Numbered from the stretch's first letter, positions 14,513 through 24,781 are shown. The stretch: DNA of 64,000 nucleotides from Gemmatimonadaceae bacterium (GCA_036504815.1 DASXUN010000008.1:1-64000); one strand, 5' to 3'. Notes: a model not told the origin generated them from the sequence alone. Numbers and translations: made by a program.

Positions 14513-17500
14513 GGTATCACCGTCACGTTAGGTGCCGTGTATGTTCGGTAGTTCGCGTTCGTGAACGTGGCGCTCGGCGTCCCTGTCGCCGTGGCTTTGA
14601 GATAGAAGTCCACGTAGTTGAGGTTGGCGGGGACCGTGACAGCAGTCACGACTGCGTTATTCTTGCGAATCTCGATGCCGGACGCCGCGCTGATGGAGAA
14701 CGTGGTAGCGGCCAGCACGTTGCGTGTATTTCCGTCGGGATCCCTGGTGTACAACGTCACCAGCACGGAGTCGCCCACCTTCATGGATACGGCCGGCCAA
14801 CTGACGAGGTTGTCGACGCGTCCGGAATCGACCACCACGGTCGCGCTATCGGGGATGTGGTACGGTGACGGGATGGACATCGTGATCGTGTCGGTCCCGA
14901 TCACGCTGCCGATGGTGCGGAAGTAGGCGTAATAGCTGCCGGCCGGGATGGATATCGCCGACGGCACCGTCGCCTTCACCGTGCCGACATGCCCGAGGTT
15001 CACGGTGGTCGCCGCCACCATGTAGTCGGGCGTCGCGCCGTACAGGTTGTCCGTGTATTGCCCAAGTCCGAGTTTCGTCGTGGTCCAGTTCAAGTACGCG
15101 ATCGGGGTGGAGACGGATACGTTGCTGGTCCCGGTGTTGTACTTGTACAGCGCCGCCCGCGCATCGGTGGCCGACAACTGCGACGTGCCGACGGCGGCCG
15201 GTGTCCACTTGGCGCTGTTGTTGTAGTACGAGCCCGCCGGAATGGTGACGGTCGCGGAGTCGATGGAGGCTACTGCCCCGCTCGACGAGGACAGCGTGAC
15301 CGTCACGTTCTCCGTGGTGTAGTGATTGCTGCCGTTGGCATCCTGCGCGTAGACGGTGATGCCCTGTGCGCCGGAGGTCGTCCGGGGCGCCGTGTTCGTG
15401 GTGATGTAGAACTTCGGCTGCGTCACCTGCACCTGCATTGGTGACGCCGGTCCAAATCCGGTGGCGGTGGCCTGGATCTGGATCGTCCCGAGCGTGTCCT
15501 GGGCGACCACGCCGAAGTAGGCGTAGTACGAACCCGTCGGAATCGTCACCGACGCCGGCACCGTCGCCACGCGCGTATCGGTGCTGACGAGGTTCACCGT
15601 GACGGGCGACGTCACGTTGTTCTGCGTGTAGACGTAGAAGCCGGTGGTGCCGGACGTCTGGCGCATCCCGAGCATCGTGGATCCGGCACTGAACGCCAGT
15701 GACGGACCGGTCACGGTTACGACGTTCGTGGTGACGCTCGGCAGCACGCCCGCCGAGTCGGCAATGGTCAGGCTCGCGGTCCCCGGGCCAAAGAAACTGT
15801 AGTAGGCGTAGGTGTAATACACGCCACGCGCGATCCGGACGTACGTTTGCGTTGGCTTGATGACCGTCGTATCGCTTGAAGTCACGCGAACGACGATCGT
15901 GTCAAGCACGTAGTGACTGCTGTTCGTCGAATCCGCGGCGTAGATCGTGATGGATCCCTGCGGACTGGTGGTGAGGGCCGTCGCGGGCAGGCCGGACGCG
16001 GTGATACGCGGCGAACTGACCCGCACGAAGGCCGTATCCGGGAGGTAGCCCGGTGCTGACGCGATCAGCGTGTCAATTCCCGTCGCCATTCCGGCAAAGC
16101 CGAAGTACGCGTAGTAGCTCGCGGCCGGGACCGTCACCGAAGCCGATGAGAGCGAGTCCGCTGCTGCGTTCGTCTGGGAGATCGTCACGGCCAGCGGCGT
16201 GGTGCGGTTGTCCGGCGTGTAGACGTAGAAGGAACTCGGCCCGTAATACTGCCGGCGGCCGAGCACGGCGGTGGTGAAGCTGAAGTTGAGCTTTGGCGTG
16301 ACGACCGTGTACTGCGCGGAGTCGGGCAGATGCCCTGGGGCTGACACGACCACCCACGTCGTTCCGAGGCCGCGCGGTGTCATCCTCGCGTTGTAGTTGT
16401 AGTAGGTGCCGGCCGGGATCGTCAGCGACGACGAATCCACCTGAATGACGCTCGTATCGCGCACCGTGATCGAGACGACGAGCGGCGTCGTGCGACTGTG
16501 CGCGGCGTTGAGCGAATCGCGCGAATAGACGTAGACGTTGTTGCTCGCACCGAACACCCGGTAGGTGCCGCCGCCCGATGTGGTGACCCGCGGTGTGGTC
16601 ACGCGCACGTAGGACGTGTCGCCCTGATACCCCGGCGCCGACGCGATGAGTGACACCGACGTGGACGTATCCAGGCCGGCGAGGTTGAAGTAGGCGTAGT
16701 ACGACCCGGCTGGAATCGTGACGGTCGCGGGTGCACCCAGCTTCGTCGTGTCCGACCTGGCGATGCTGACGGTCAGCGCCGCGACCACGTTGTTCGGGGC
16801 GTAGACGTAGCCGGCATTCACGTCCGTCTGGCCGTTGCCGATGTTGCGCGTGCCGCTCCAGTTGAACTCGAGCTTTGGCCCGACCACGGTAACCAGCACG
16901 GAGTCGGGGGTGTGCCCGCCCGCCACGACCTTGATCCACGCCGTGCCGCCCGCGCCGCCGGGCTGGTACCGAATGCCGCTGCTGTAATAGGAGCCGGCGG
17001 CAATCACTGGCGTCTGGTCCAGGATCTGGATGACGCTTGGGTTGCTCGAGCTGATCGTCAGGGCCAGCGCGCTCGTCCGGTAGTGCGCGGTGCCGACGGA
17101 GTCCCGCGCATAGACGGTTGTCGACTGGATCGGGGAGGTGGTATTGATCGTCGTCGTGCAGCAGATCGTGGTGCGCGGCGTCGTGACGATCATCGTGAGC
17201 GTGTCCGGCGTCCAGCCTATTGCGCTGATGATGACTTTCGCGGTGCCCACGCCCCTGGCCGAGACGGTGAAGTAGCGGTAGTACGAGCCCGCGGGAATGT
17301 CCGAGCCTCCGTTGCCGCCAACGGTCACGACCGTCGTGTCGGTGCTGGTGAACGTCAACGGAACGGCCAACGATGAGCTTTGCGGCGTCCAGACATACCA
17401 GCCGCTCTCAAACTGCCCGGCGCCAAGACGGGCCGTCGCACCGGCGCTGATGCTCAGCACCGGGGCCGACACGTACAGCGTGGAGGCCGTGCCGTTCACT

Positions 17501-20500
17501 CCCGTGGCCACCGGCGTGATGGTAGTGTTGCCCGTTGTGCTGCCCAGCGCGGTGATGACGACATTGCTCGCGAGCTGCCCGGCCGGAATGAAGGCCGGGT
17601 CCGGCGAGACCTGCGCGCGCCCGGCCGTGCCGTACGTGAACGTCACGTACGTTCCGCCGGCGGGTGATGGATCGCTCAACAGCACTTGCGACGCGACCTG
17701 GTCGGTCGCATTCAACGACCAACTTGACTGCGCCATTCGGATGTTGGCTTGCACGGCGACGGCGGCGGTGTCGCCCTTGTAGACGCTGGCGGCATCGGTG
17801 GCGTAAATGAGCGTGGTGCCGGCATTGCGGCCGTTGAGCGTCGCATTGGCCGACGTGCTTCCCGCCGCGATCGTGATGCTCGCCACCGAGAAGAAGGCGT
17901 TGGTGTCGCGGGCGGCGAGGTTGACCGTCACCGGCGAGGCGTTTGGCCGGCTCAGCAGGATCGGGATCGATGTACTCGAGCCGCGTCCCACCGTGAGCGT
18001 GTCGCGCCCGAACGAGATGATCGCCGGTACCGTCGTGCTCACCACGACCACCGCATTGTTGGATGTGACGGTGCCGCTCGTCGCCGTGATGTTGCTCGAA
18101 CCCAGCGTCACGCCGGTCACCACACCGGTGGAGGCGTTGACGGTCGCGACCGCCGGCGTGCCGCTGGCGTACGTGAACGTCCCGCCGGAGATGTATCGGT
18201 TGTTCGCATCCTTGCCGCGCGCCGTCAACTGCACGGTGCCGGTGATGCCGATCGTGTCCGGAGTCGGTCCGAGCTCGATCGTCGCAAGCACTTGCTGGAC
18301 CTTGAGCGCCGCAGACCCGGTCTTGCCATCCGCCGAGGCCTGGATGGTGGTCACGCCGTTGGCGTTCGACAGCGCGCGCGCCCGCGTGGCGCTGATGCTG
18401 TCCAACAGGGCGACGGAGCCATTGGTGCTGAACCAGGTGAACGTCACCCCCGTCATCGGCGCGTCGAGCGTGTCACGCGCCTCGGCGCGGAAGTAACGGC
18501 CGATGCCCAGCGACGCGAGCGCGGTCGTATCACTGACCGGCACGCCTGAGGAATCGCGGCCGACGATGATCCGCGTGATCGGGGTGAGCACATTGACGAT
18601 CGCCGTTCCCACCACCGCCCCGGAGGCCGCTCGCACCTGCGTCGAGCCGAGGGCGTTCGCCGTCACCGTGCCGCCGGTGTCCACCGACGCGACGGTGGGG
18701 GTGACCGTGCTCCACGCAAACGATTTGACGCTCGGCATCGCATTGCCCATGCCGTCCACGGCGCTCGCCGTGAAGGCATAGTTGCGCGTCTTGTAGATGT
18801 TGCGATTTCCGGGCGTGATGCTGATCGTCGCCACCCGCTGCTGCACGACGATCAGCGCCGAGTCCTTCGTGCCGCCGGCCTCGGTCGCGACGATGTACGT
18901 CGAGCCGTTCGCGAGGGCGGTGACGAGACCCGCGGTGCTGACCGAGGCGACCGTCGGCGTGCGGCTGACCCACGTGAACGTGCCGGTCATGTTCGAACCG
19001 GCGCCGTCCTTGGCCTGCGCCGTGAGCGTGCGCGTCGCGTTGAACGACACGATCGTGTCGAGGCGCGGCGAGACGACGGTGGTCGCAATGGTCCCCTGCG
19101 CCGTGGCCGCGAACGTCACGGGCGAACCCGTGAGTCCGGTGCTGGTGACCGTCACGCTCTGCGCCCCCGGCGTGATGCCAAGGGTCCACGTCGCGCGGGC
19201 GCGGCCGTTCGGATCGGTGGCGGTCGTCTGGCCCGAGAGCGAGCCGCCGCCCGTCGCAATCACCCAACCGACCGTCGCGGCGCTCACCGGATTGCCGAGC
19301 GAGTCGGTGACGAGCACCACGAGCTTCTGCGGCAGCGCCGCCCCGGCTCCGCCGGTCTGTGCATTGCCGCTGTCGGCCACGATCATCCTGGCGGGCGCCG
19401 GGTTGACCGTGATGCTGGTGGTCACTGCCGCGGCATATCCGGTGGCGGCGAACTGCAGCGTGTAGGTGCCGGCCTTGGTCAGGCGAAGGGCGCTGAACGA
19501 GGCGACGCCCGCCACCGCGTTCACGGTGGTCGTGCCGCCCACGACCGCGCCGGCCGGGCCGGTCGCGACGGAGGCGGTTACCGCACCCGTGAATCCGGTT
19601 TGCACCACGCCCAACGCGTCCTTCGCCTGCACGACGACGGCCGGCGAGAACGTGACCCCCGCCACCTGCGTCGGCGTCGGCGGCGTACTGATGGCGATCT
19701 GGTTGCTGCTTCCCCCCGTCGCCGTCGCCGAGACCGTCAGCGAGGGCAATCCGGTGGCCGAGGCGGTGAAGGTCTGCGTGCCGTTGATGAGGCCGAGTGT
19801 CCACGAGACGTTGACGACGCCCGATGCATCGGTCGTGGCACTCGTCGGCGTGATCGAACCACCGCCGCTGGTAACGGCCAGCGTGAGCGGCACGTTCGCG
19901 ATGCCGTTGCCCAGCGCATCGCGCACCTGGAGCGTGATGGCCGAGAGCGCGGCGCCTGCCGCGGCGATCTGTCCGCCGCCGGCAATGACGGCGATCGCGG
20001 TCGCTGCGCCCGGCGCGACGTTGAACGGCGCACTCGTGCCGCCGGTCATCCCGGTCGCCGACGCCGTCAGCGTATATCCCGCGCCGCTGCGCGTGATCGT
20101 CAGGCTGTCGAACGTGGCCACGCCGGCCACGGCATTGCGTGCAAGCGTGCCGTTCAGCGTCGCGCCGCTGGGGTTCACGCCCAACGCCAACGTGATGGCG
20201 CCCGTGAACGACGTCACCGGATTGCCCGATGCGTCCTGCGCCGTCACGGTGATTGGCGGAGCGATCGCCATCCCCGCATCGACGGTGGCGGGCATGGCAC
20301 CAAAGACGAGCCTCGCTGCGTCGCCCGCGGTCATGTCGAAGGTGGCGCTCGTGACGGACGTCAGCGACGGGCTCGAGAAGACGAAGGTGAAGCCGGTGCC
20401 GGCGCGGTTGAGCGTCAGTCCGGTAAACGTCGCGACGCCCGCGACGGCGGGCACCGTGGTCGTGCCGCTCAGCGTCGCACCACCCGTGTTCGCACCCAAG

Positions 20501-21687
20501 GCGACAGTCACGTCACCCGTGAAGGTCGGGACGAGGTTCCCGGCGGCATCCTGCGCGACCACCCTGATGGCCGGCATGGCAAGGCCCGCCTTGCCCGACA
20601 CCGGTCCGGTCTGCACGGCGAGCCTCACCGGCGCGACCGAGCGCGCCGTGGCGCTGACCGTCAGCGGCGATCCCGAGAGTCCCGCGCTCGTGACGCTTAG
20701 CGTCTGCGTTCCGGCGGTGGGTCCCAGGGTCCACTGTGTGCTCACATTGCCCGACGCGTCCGACACCGCCGTGGCCGGTGAGGCACTGCCGCCGCCGCTG
20801 GCGGCGAAGGTCACCGTGACACCACCGACGCCGATCCCATCCGACGCGAGGACGCGCGCGACGATGGCCTGTGGCAGCATGGTGCCCGTCGCGGCGGTCT
20901 GGCCGTCGCCGTTTGTCAAACTGAGGCGCGCAGCGGGCAGCGTCACGGTCACGCTGGCGCTGTCGCGCGGGCCAGTCAGCAGCAGCGCATACACTTTCGC
21001 GGTGCCGCGCCCCACCAATTCTGCCGTGCCCGTGGTGGCGTTGACGGTGACCACGCCGGCGTCCGAGGACGTGAACACAATGGGCGTTCCAGGCAATATC
21101 TGGCCGCTCGCCGAACGCGCCTGGGCGTTAAACGTGATGGACTGACCGCGGATCCCCGAAACCGTCCGCGGCGACATCACGACGGACGCCGCCGTCGATC
21201 CCGGGCCGGTGTACTGCACCGGCACCTGCACCGGGGCCGGTGGTGTTCCACCCGTACCCGGGGTGACCGTGACCGGGATGGGGCCGCCCTTGAAGACGGT
21301 GTCGCCTGCCGCGTTGACGTACCCGAGATTCAGGTTGAGCGGCACGCCGCTCGTCGGCGCGTTGGCGGGAAGCGGGACGTTGAGCGACAGCAGGAGCGAA
21401 TCGGCGCCGGCGGGGAAGCTCACGACCGTGTCGAGCGCGATCGACCCATCCTCGCGCCGCAGCGTGATGCGCACACGTTCAAAGGCGACCTGCTCCAGGG
21501 CGGAGCGCAGGGCACTGGCTGGCACCGCCGTTTCGTACTTCGGCTCGATCGCGAAGGCCGCGATCCGCTTGAAGACGGAGGCGGGGGTGGAAACCGGGCC
21601 GGTGACCTCGCGACCGCACGCAACCAGCACGGCGATGAGCAGTCCAGCGGCGACGGTGAGGCGGCGAATCGGCGAAGCGCTACGCAT
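14509..21687 (-). CDS. Giant Ig-like repeat lipoprotein (2392 aa)
   Basis: Start ATG at 21687, because it opens on a lipoprotein signal (MRSASPIRRLTVAAGLLIAV followed by LVAC, Cys24). Residues about 40-190 form a domain shared with the neighbouring lipoprotein (KGGPIPVTVTP, then PVQVPVQYTGPG). Big_1-like Ig units run from about 190 to 865 (for example TAATGTMLPQAIVARVLASD, GNVSTQWTLGP). Big_2-like units follow to about 1270 (TPTVASVSTAGLVTALANGS). The last 983 residues are ten alternating repeat units, described separately. It is probably a lipid-anchored surface fibre or adhesin; Ig-like domains suggest structure or adhesion, but no ligand is known. DUF3761 is coupled downstream. Confidence 0.92.
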   Translation of the reverse strand: MRSASPIRRLTVAAGLLIAVLVACGREVTGPVSTPASVFKRIAAFAIEPKYETAVPASALRSALEQVAFERVRITLRREDGSIALDTVVSFPAGADSLLLSLNVPLPANAPTSGVPLNLNLGYVNAAGDTVFKGGPIPVTVTPGTGGTPPAPVQVPVQYTGPGSTAASVVMSPRTVSGIRGQSITFNAQARSASGQILPGTPIVFTSSDAGVVTVNATTGTAELVGRGTAKVYALLLTGPRDSASVTVTLPAARLSLTNGDGQTAATGTMLPQAIVARVLASDGIGVGGVTVTFAASGGGSASPATAVSDASGNVSTQWTLGPTAGTQTLSVTSAGLSGSPLTVSATARSVAPVRLAVQTGPVSGKAGLAMPAIRVVAQDAAGNLVPTFTGDVTVALGANTGGATLSGTTTVPAVAGVATFTGLTLNRAGTGFTFVFSSPSLTSVTSATFDMTAGDAARLVFGAMPATVDAGMAIAPPITVTAQDASGNPVTSFTGAITLALGVNPSGATLNGTLARNAVAGVATFDSLTITRSGAGYTLTASATGMTGGTSAPFNVAPGAATAIAVIAGGGQIAAAGAALSAITLQVRDALGNGIANVPLTLAVTSGGGSITPTSATTDASGVVNVSWTLGLINGTQTFTASATGLPSLTVSATATGGSSNQIAISTPPTPTQVAGVTFSPAVVVQAKDALGVVQTGFTGAVTASVATGPAGAVVGGTTTVNAVAGVASFSALRLTKAGTYTLQFAATGYAAAVTTSITVNPAPARMIVADSGNAQTGGAGAALPQKLVVLVTDSLGNPVSAATVGWVIATGGGSLSGQTTATDPNGRARATWTLGITPGAQSVTVTSTGLTGSPVTFAATAQGTIATTVVSPRLDTIVSFNATRTLTAQAKDGAGSNMTGTFTWVSRTPTVASVSTAGLVTALANGSTYIVATEAGGTKDSALIVVQQRVATISITPGNRNIYKTRNYAFTASAVDGMGNAMPSVKSFAWSTVTPTVASVDTGGTVTANALGSTQVRAASGAVVGTAIVNVLTPITRIIVGRDSSGVPVSDTTALASLGIGRYFRAEARDTLDAPMTGVTFTWFSTNGSVALLDSISATRARALSNANGVTTIQASADGKTGSAALKVQQVLATIELGPTPDTIGITGTVQLTARGKDANNRYISGGTFTYASGTPAVATVNASTGVVTGVTLGSSNITATSGTVTSNNAVVVVSTTVPAIISFGRDTLTVGRGSSTSIPILLSRPNASPVTVNLAARDTNAFFSVASITIAAGSTSANATLNGRNAGTTLIYATDAASVYKGDTAAVAVQANIRMAQSSWSLNATDQVASQVLLSDPSPAGGTYVTFTYGTAGRAQVSPDPAFIPAGQLASNVVITALGSTTGNTTITPVATGVNGTASTLYVSAPVLSISAGATARLGAGQFESGWYVWTPQSSSLAVPLTFTSTDTTVVTVGGNGGSDIPAGSYYRYFTVSARGVGTAKVIISAIGWTPDTLTMIVTTPRTTICCTTTINTTSPIQSTTVYARDSVGTAHYRTSALALTISSSNPSVIQILDQTPVIAAGSYYSSGIRYQPGGAGGTAWIKVVAGGHTPDSVLVTVVGPKLEFNWSGTRNIGNGQTDVNAGYVYAPNNVVAALTVSIARSDTTKLGAPATVTIPAGSYYAYFNLAGLDTSTSVSLIASAPGYQGDTSYVRVTTPRVTTSGGGTYRVFGASNNVYVYSRDSLNAAHSRTTPLVVSITVRDTSVIQVDSSSLTIPAGTYYNYNARMTPRGLGTTWVVVSAPGHLPDSAQYTVVTPKLNFSFTTAVLGRRQYYGPSSFYVYTPDNRTTPLAVTISQTNAAADSLSSASVTVPAASYYAYFGFAGMATGIDTLIASAPGYLPDTAFVRVSSPRITASGLPATALTTSPQGSITIYAADSTNSSHYVLDTIVVRVTSSDTTVIKPTQTYVRIARGVYYTYAYYSFFGPGTASLTIADSAGVLPSVTTNVVTVTGPSLAFSAGSTMLGMRQTSGTTGFYVYTQNNVTSPVTVNLVSTDTRVATVPASVTIPTGSYYAYFGVVAQDTLGTIQIQATATGFGPASPMQVQVTQPKFYITTNTAPRTTSGAQGITVYAQDANGSNHYTTENVTVTLSSSSGAVASIDSATVTIPAGSYYNNSAKWTPAAVGTSQLSATDARAALYKYNTGTSNVSVSTPIAYLNWTTTKLGLGQYTDNLYGATPDYMVAATTVNLGHVGTVKATVPSAISIPAGSYYAYFRTIGSVIGTDTITMSIPSPYHIPDSATVVVDSGRVDNLVSWPAVSMKVGDSVLVTLYTRDPDGNTRNVLAATTFSISAASGIEIRKNNAVVTAVTVPANLNYVDFYLKATATGTPSATFTNANYRTYTAPNVTVIP
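14512..17460 (-). repeat. Coding tandem repeat: five alternating A-B unit pairs
   Basis: Residues about 1410-2392 of the giant lipoprotein divide into ten units of about 95-105 aa with two alternating types. Type A begins with LGxGQ or LGxRQ, then FYVYTPDN, and carries VTIPAGSYYAYF. Type B has VYARDS, HYRT and IPAGTYYNY. The boundary is marked by PR or PK between A and B. The last B unit is degenerate (VPANLNYVDF). Each pair plausibly forms two beta-sandwich domains. I do not recognise the domain. Confidence 0.8.
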
Positions 21688-21757
21688 GGTCGCACCCACT
21701 GTAAGAAACACGGGCATCCACATCGGTGTCCGGAAATGGCACAACACGGGACTCTAA

Positions 21758-21792
21758 CGTATGGACATACGGTCAGCCCCGCGAGGGCACAA
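21758..21792 (-). promoter_or_regulatory. Predicted promoter of the giant lipoprotein gene
   Basis: On the minus strand: TTGTGC (21787-21792), 17 bp, TATGTC (21764-21769). A 14-bp palindrome, CGTATG, GA, CATACG (21758-21771), overlaps the -10 and could be an operator. The leader would be about 70 nt. Confidence 0.45.
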
Positions 21793-21796
21793 AGCG

Positions 21797-21830
21797 CGGG
21801 CGGCCTGTGACGTGGGTCACAGGCCGCCCG
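21797..21830. terminator. Perfect 15-bp hairpin: terminator that also contains a CRP-type site
   Basis: Arms CGGGCGGCCTGTGAC and GTCACAGGCCGCCCG enclose the loop GTGG. It lies 26 nt after the stop of the upstream lipoprotein gene, and on the minus strand CTTTG follows the stem, so it fits an intrinsic terminator. Within it, 21806-21821 reads TGTGA-N6-TCACA, the CRP/FNR-type consensus. This core is centred about 56 bp before the predicted start of the giant gene. Confidence 0.7.
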
Positions 21831-21856
21831 TCGTCGTCGCTTCTAGCGACGGCTGC

Positions 21857-24640
21857 CTAGGGTTTGCGCGGCGGACCCATCGTCATGTCCGGCGACCCTG
21901 CCCTTGGCGCACTCGGCGCCGCCTGCATTGCTCGTTGCGCGCGCAACGGAGCCTGCAGGGCGAGGGGGAGCGGCGTGGTGTTGACCTTGATCAGCGTGCC
22001 CACGATGCGATTTGCGGAATCGTACATCAACGGGGTGTCGTTGGCGCCGTGTCCGGTCTGGGACGACGAACAAATCTGGTAGAAGCCACCGGTGCCGGTG
22101 GCCGGGTACCCGGCAGTCAACGGATGCGTCACGCTGCGCACGACCTCACCCCAGGCCGCACACTCGCCGACTATGGTAATCGATGAGCCGAGCCCCTGGA
22201 GCAGTGCCGTCTCGACCGCCTGATAGTAGTAGTAGGCCGGATTCTCGCCGACCATCAGAATCCGCCCACCCTGCGCCGCGAACGCCTTGAGGCCGTTGAT
22301 CTCGGTGACCGAGAAGTACGTTGCCGGCGTGTGGATGATGATGAACTTCACGTCGGGGGCCACCGTCGTAAGCACACTGTGCAGCGACGTCTGCTGCCAT
22401 GTGAGGCCAAGACCGGTGAGCAGCGCGCCGAAGTTGTACCAGTTGGATCCCGCCAAGGTGTAGTCGTAGTTCCCGCGGTCGGCGAGCAGTAGCACTCGGT
22501 TGGCGCCCGCGCGCGTGCCAGAGGTCGAGAAGCTCAGGAAGTTCCTCAGGAACTGCGCGTTGCCGTACACGAACGTGCTGCCGGACTTCGCCAGACCGTT
22601 GCTATCGTCGAACGCGTTCACGTCGTCGATCACGACAATACTGCCGCCCGAAGCGACGGCTCCGCCCGTGGCAACCGCCGTCGCGGACGCTGAGCCGAGA
22701 TTCGCACTGGACGCCGTGAGCGTCTGCCAGCCTGAGACGGCGCCCAGGGTCCACGACGTGGACAATTGCCCGGCGCTGTTCGTCACACCCCGGCTGGGTG
22801 ACGCGCTGCCACCGTCCGACGCCGTGAAGCTGATGCTGACGCCCGACGTGAACGCTTGGTTGCCGAAGCGATCCTCAAGTCCCGCGAGCATCGGCTGCGG
22901 GAGCGCGGCGCCCGGAGCTCCAGTCTGGCCTCCGCCCCCGCGGATGACGAGGCGCGCGGCGGGGCCCGGTGTCACCTGGAAGGCAGGTCCCTTGGCCGCG
23001 ACGATGTCCGGTGATGTGCCGAGGAGTTGGTACTCTCCGACGGTCGTCAGGCTCAGCTTATCGAAGGTGGCGGTGCCTGCTATTGCGCTCGCTGTCTTCG
23101 TCCCGTCGAGCGTCGTGCCGGTCGGGCTCTTGAACATCGAGACGGTAACCTGGCCGGTGAACCCGGTCGCCACATTTCCGGCGGCGTCCCGCGCGATGAC
23201 GCTCAGGACATCCATTGCACCGGCCTGCATGCCGAACACCGGATACGACCCGAACTCCAGTCGCTGGGCCGGCCCCGGCACGATGGCGAAGCTGGCTGAC
23301 GTGGCGCTCTGCAACCCATCCGCGCTCGCGCGCAATGCATAGCCCGTGCCAACGAGGTTGACCTTCAAGTCGGTGAAGGATGCCACCCCACCCACGGCAG
23401 CCCTCGACGACGCGCCGAGCAGCTGCGCGGACGGCGGTCCGTCGCTGAGCGCGAGCGTCACCGTTCCCGTGAAGGTCCTTGCAATGTCACCTTGAGCATC
23501 CACGGCATTCACCGTCACCGGCAACGGCGTGCCGGCCGCGTTCGTGGCTGCTGGTCCGCTGGCGATCACGAGCTTGACCGGCGCAACGGACCGTGCGGTC
23601 GCTCTGAAGGTGATCGGCGAGCCCGACAACCCGGTCGCCGTTGCAGTGACGCTCTGCTCGCCGGTAGCGGGACCAAGCGTCCATGTCGTTGATGCAATAC
23701 CGTTCACGTCCGTACTCGCCGTGGCGTTCGCCACGGATCCACCACCCGTCGTCACGGCGAATGCGACGACCACTCCGCCTACCCCGAGGCCGTCGCTTGC
23801 CGTCACCTTCACGGCAATCGGCTGGGCGAGCGCGGTGCTCACCGCTCCTCGCTGCGCATCCCCAGCGTACGCCGCGATCGTGCGGGGAGACAGCGTGACG
23901 TTCACTATCGCCGTGTCGGCGGGTCCCGTCAGGAGTTGCGCCAAGATGCGTACCGAGCCACGGACCCCGAGGGACGCGCCAGCGCCCGAGGACGACGAGT
24001 TCAACGAGACCCGCGTGGGATCAAGCGTCGCCCAGACAATCGGTGTGTTCGGGATGACCGTGCCGGCGGCATCAGTGGCCACCGCGGTGAACTCGAACGG
24101 CCGGTTCTCCGTGACCGCCAGCGAGCGCGGCGAGATGAATACCCGCGTGGCCGAGGCCCCCGGACCAGAATACTTCACCGGAATCTGCACCGGAGCCGGC
24201 TGGTTGCTGCTCCCCTTCGGGGCCACGGTGAGGTCGACGGGGCCGCCCTTGAAGACGACCTCGCCCGCCGTATTCATATAGCCGAGGTCGAGCTTGAAAG
24301 TCTCGCCGCCGGCGCCTGCGCTCGGCGACAGCGGCACGCTGGCGGCGAGTACCACGGAGTCGGCGCCCACGGGGAAGAGCACGGTGGTGTCGAGCGCCAC
24401 CGTGCCATCGGCGCGGTGCAGGACAATGCGCACCTTCTCGAAGGCGACGACGCCTTCCACAGACTTCCCGGTCACGAGGCGCGGGAAGACGGGCTCGACG
24501 CTGAACTGGCCGTGGCGCAAGAGGGTGACGCCGTTCGCCACCGGGGCCGATGCCTCTCGGCCACAACTGACGAGCATCGAGACCACCGCGACGCCAAGCA
24601 GCGCGCCAGCCGCGCGCCGGAGCGGGCGTGAACTGATCAT
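21857..24640 (-). CDS. Ig-like lipoprotein with C-terminal GATase/ThuA-like domain
   Basis: The protein has 927 aa. Start ATG at 24640, which opens on a lipoprotein signal (SRPLRRAAGALLGVAVVSML, then LVSC). Residues about 40-190 match the N-terminal domain of the giant neighbour (KGGPVDLTVAP, PVQIPVKYSGPG). Several Big_1-like Ig units follow (for example GIASTTWTLGPATGEQSVTA). From about 665 to the end the sequence changes to an alternating alpha/beta pattern: SIVVIDDVNAFDD, VLLLADRGNYDY, VKFIIIHTPATYFS, GGRILMVGENPAYYYY, ITIVGECAAWGE. This resembles the class I GATase-like/ThuA-DUF4350 folds used as binding domains. The fold call is moderate; no catalytic Cys-His pair is evident. Confidence 0.88.
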   Translation of the reverse strand: MISSRPLRRAAGALLGVAVVSMLVSCGREASAPVANGVTLLRHGQFSVEPVFPRLVTGKSVEGVVAFEKVRIVLHRADGTVALDTTVLFPVGADSVVLAASVPLSPSAGAGGETFKLDLGYMNTAGEVVFKGGPVDLTVAPKGSSNQPAPVQIPVKYSGPGASATRVFISPRSLAVTENRPFEFTAVATDAAGTVIPNTPIVWATLDPTRVSLNSSSSGAGASLGVRGSVRILAQLLTGPADTAIVNVTLSPRTIAAYAGDAQRGAVSTALAQPIAVKVTASDGLGVGGVVVAFAVTTGGGSVANATASTDVNGIASTTWTLGPATGEQSVTATATGLSGSPITFRATARSVAPVKLVIASGPAATNAAGTPLPVTVNAVDAQGDIARTFTGTVTLALSDGPPSAQLLGASSRAAVGGVASFTDLKVNLVGTGYALRASADGLQSATSASFAIVPGPAQRLEFGSYPVFGMQAGAMDVLSVIARDAAGNVATGFTGQVTVSMFKSPTGTTLDGTKTASAIAGTATFDKLSLTTVGEYQLLGTSPDIVAAKGPAFQVTPGPAARLVIRGGGGQTGAPGAALPQPMLAGLEDRFGNQAFTSGVSISFTASDGGSASPSRGVTNSAGQLSTSWTLGAVSGWQTLTASSANLGSASATAVATGGAVASGGSIVVIDDVNAFDDSNGLAKSGSTFVYGNAQFLRNFLSFSTSGTRAGANRVLLLADRGNYDYTLAGSNWYNFGALLTGLGLTWQQTSLHSVLTTVAPDVKFIIIHTPATYFSVTEINGLKAFAAQGGRILMVGENPAYYYYQAVETALLQGLGSSITIVGECAAWGEVVRSVTHPLTAGYPATGTGGFYQICSSSQTGHGANDTPLMYDSANRIVGTLIKVNTTPLPLALQAPLRAQRAMQAAPSAPRAGSPDMTMGPPRKP

Positions 24641-24781
24641 AAGACGGGACCGGTTGGAATAGTCAAACCCATGGGATGGGGGGACCCACAAATCATCGGT
24701 CGCTCGAGGGGCGCCACGCGCACCCACTCGATTCTGGTGCATCCGGGCTGTGTTCGCCAGACCACCATGTTGCGACATCCC

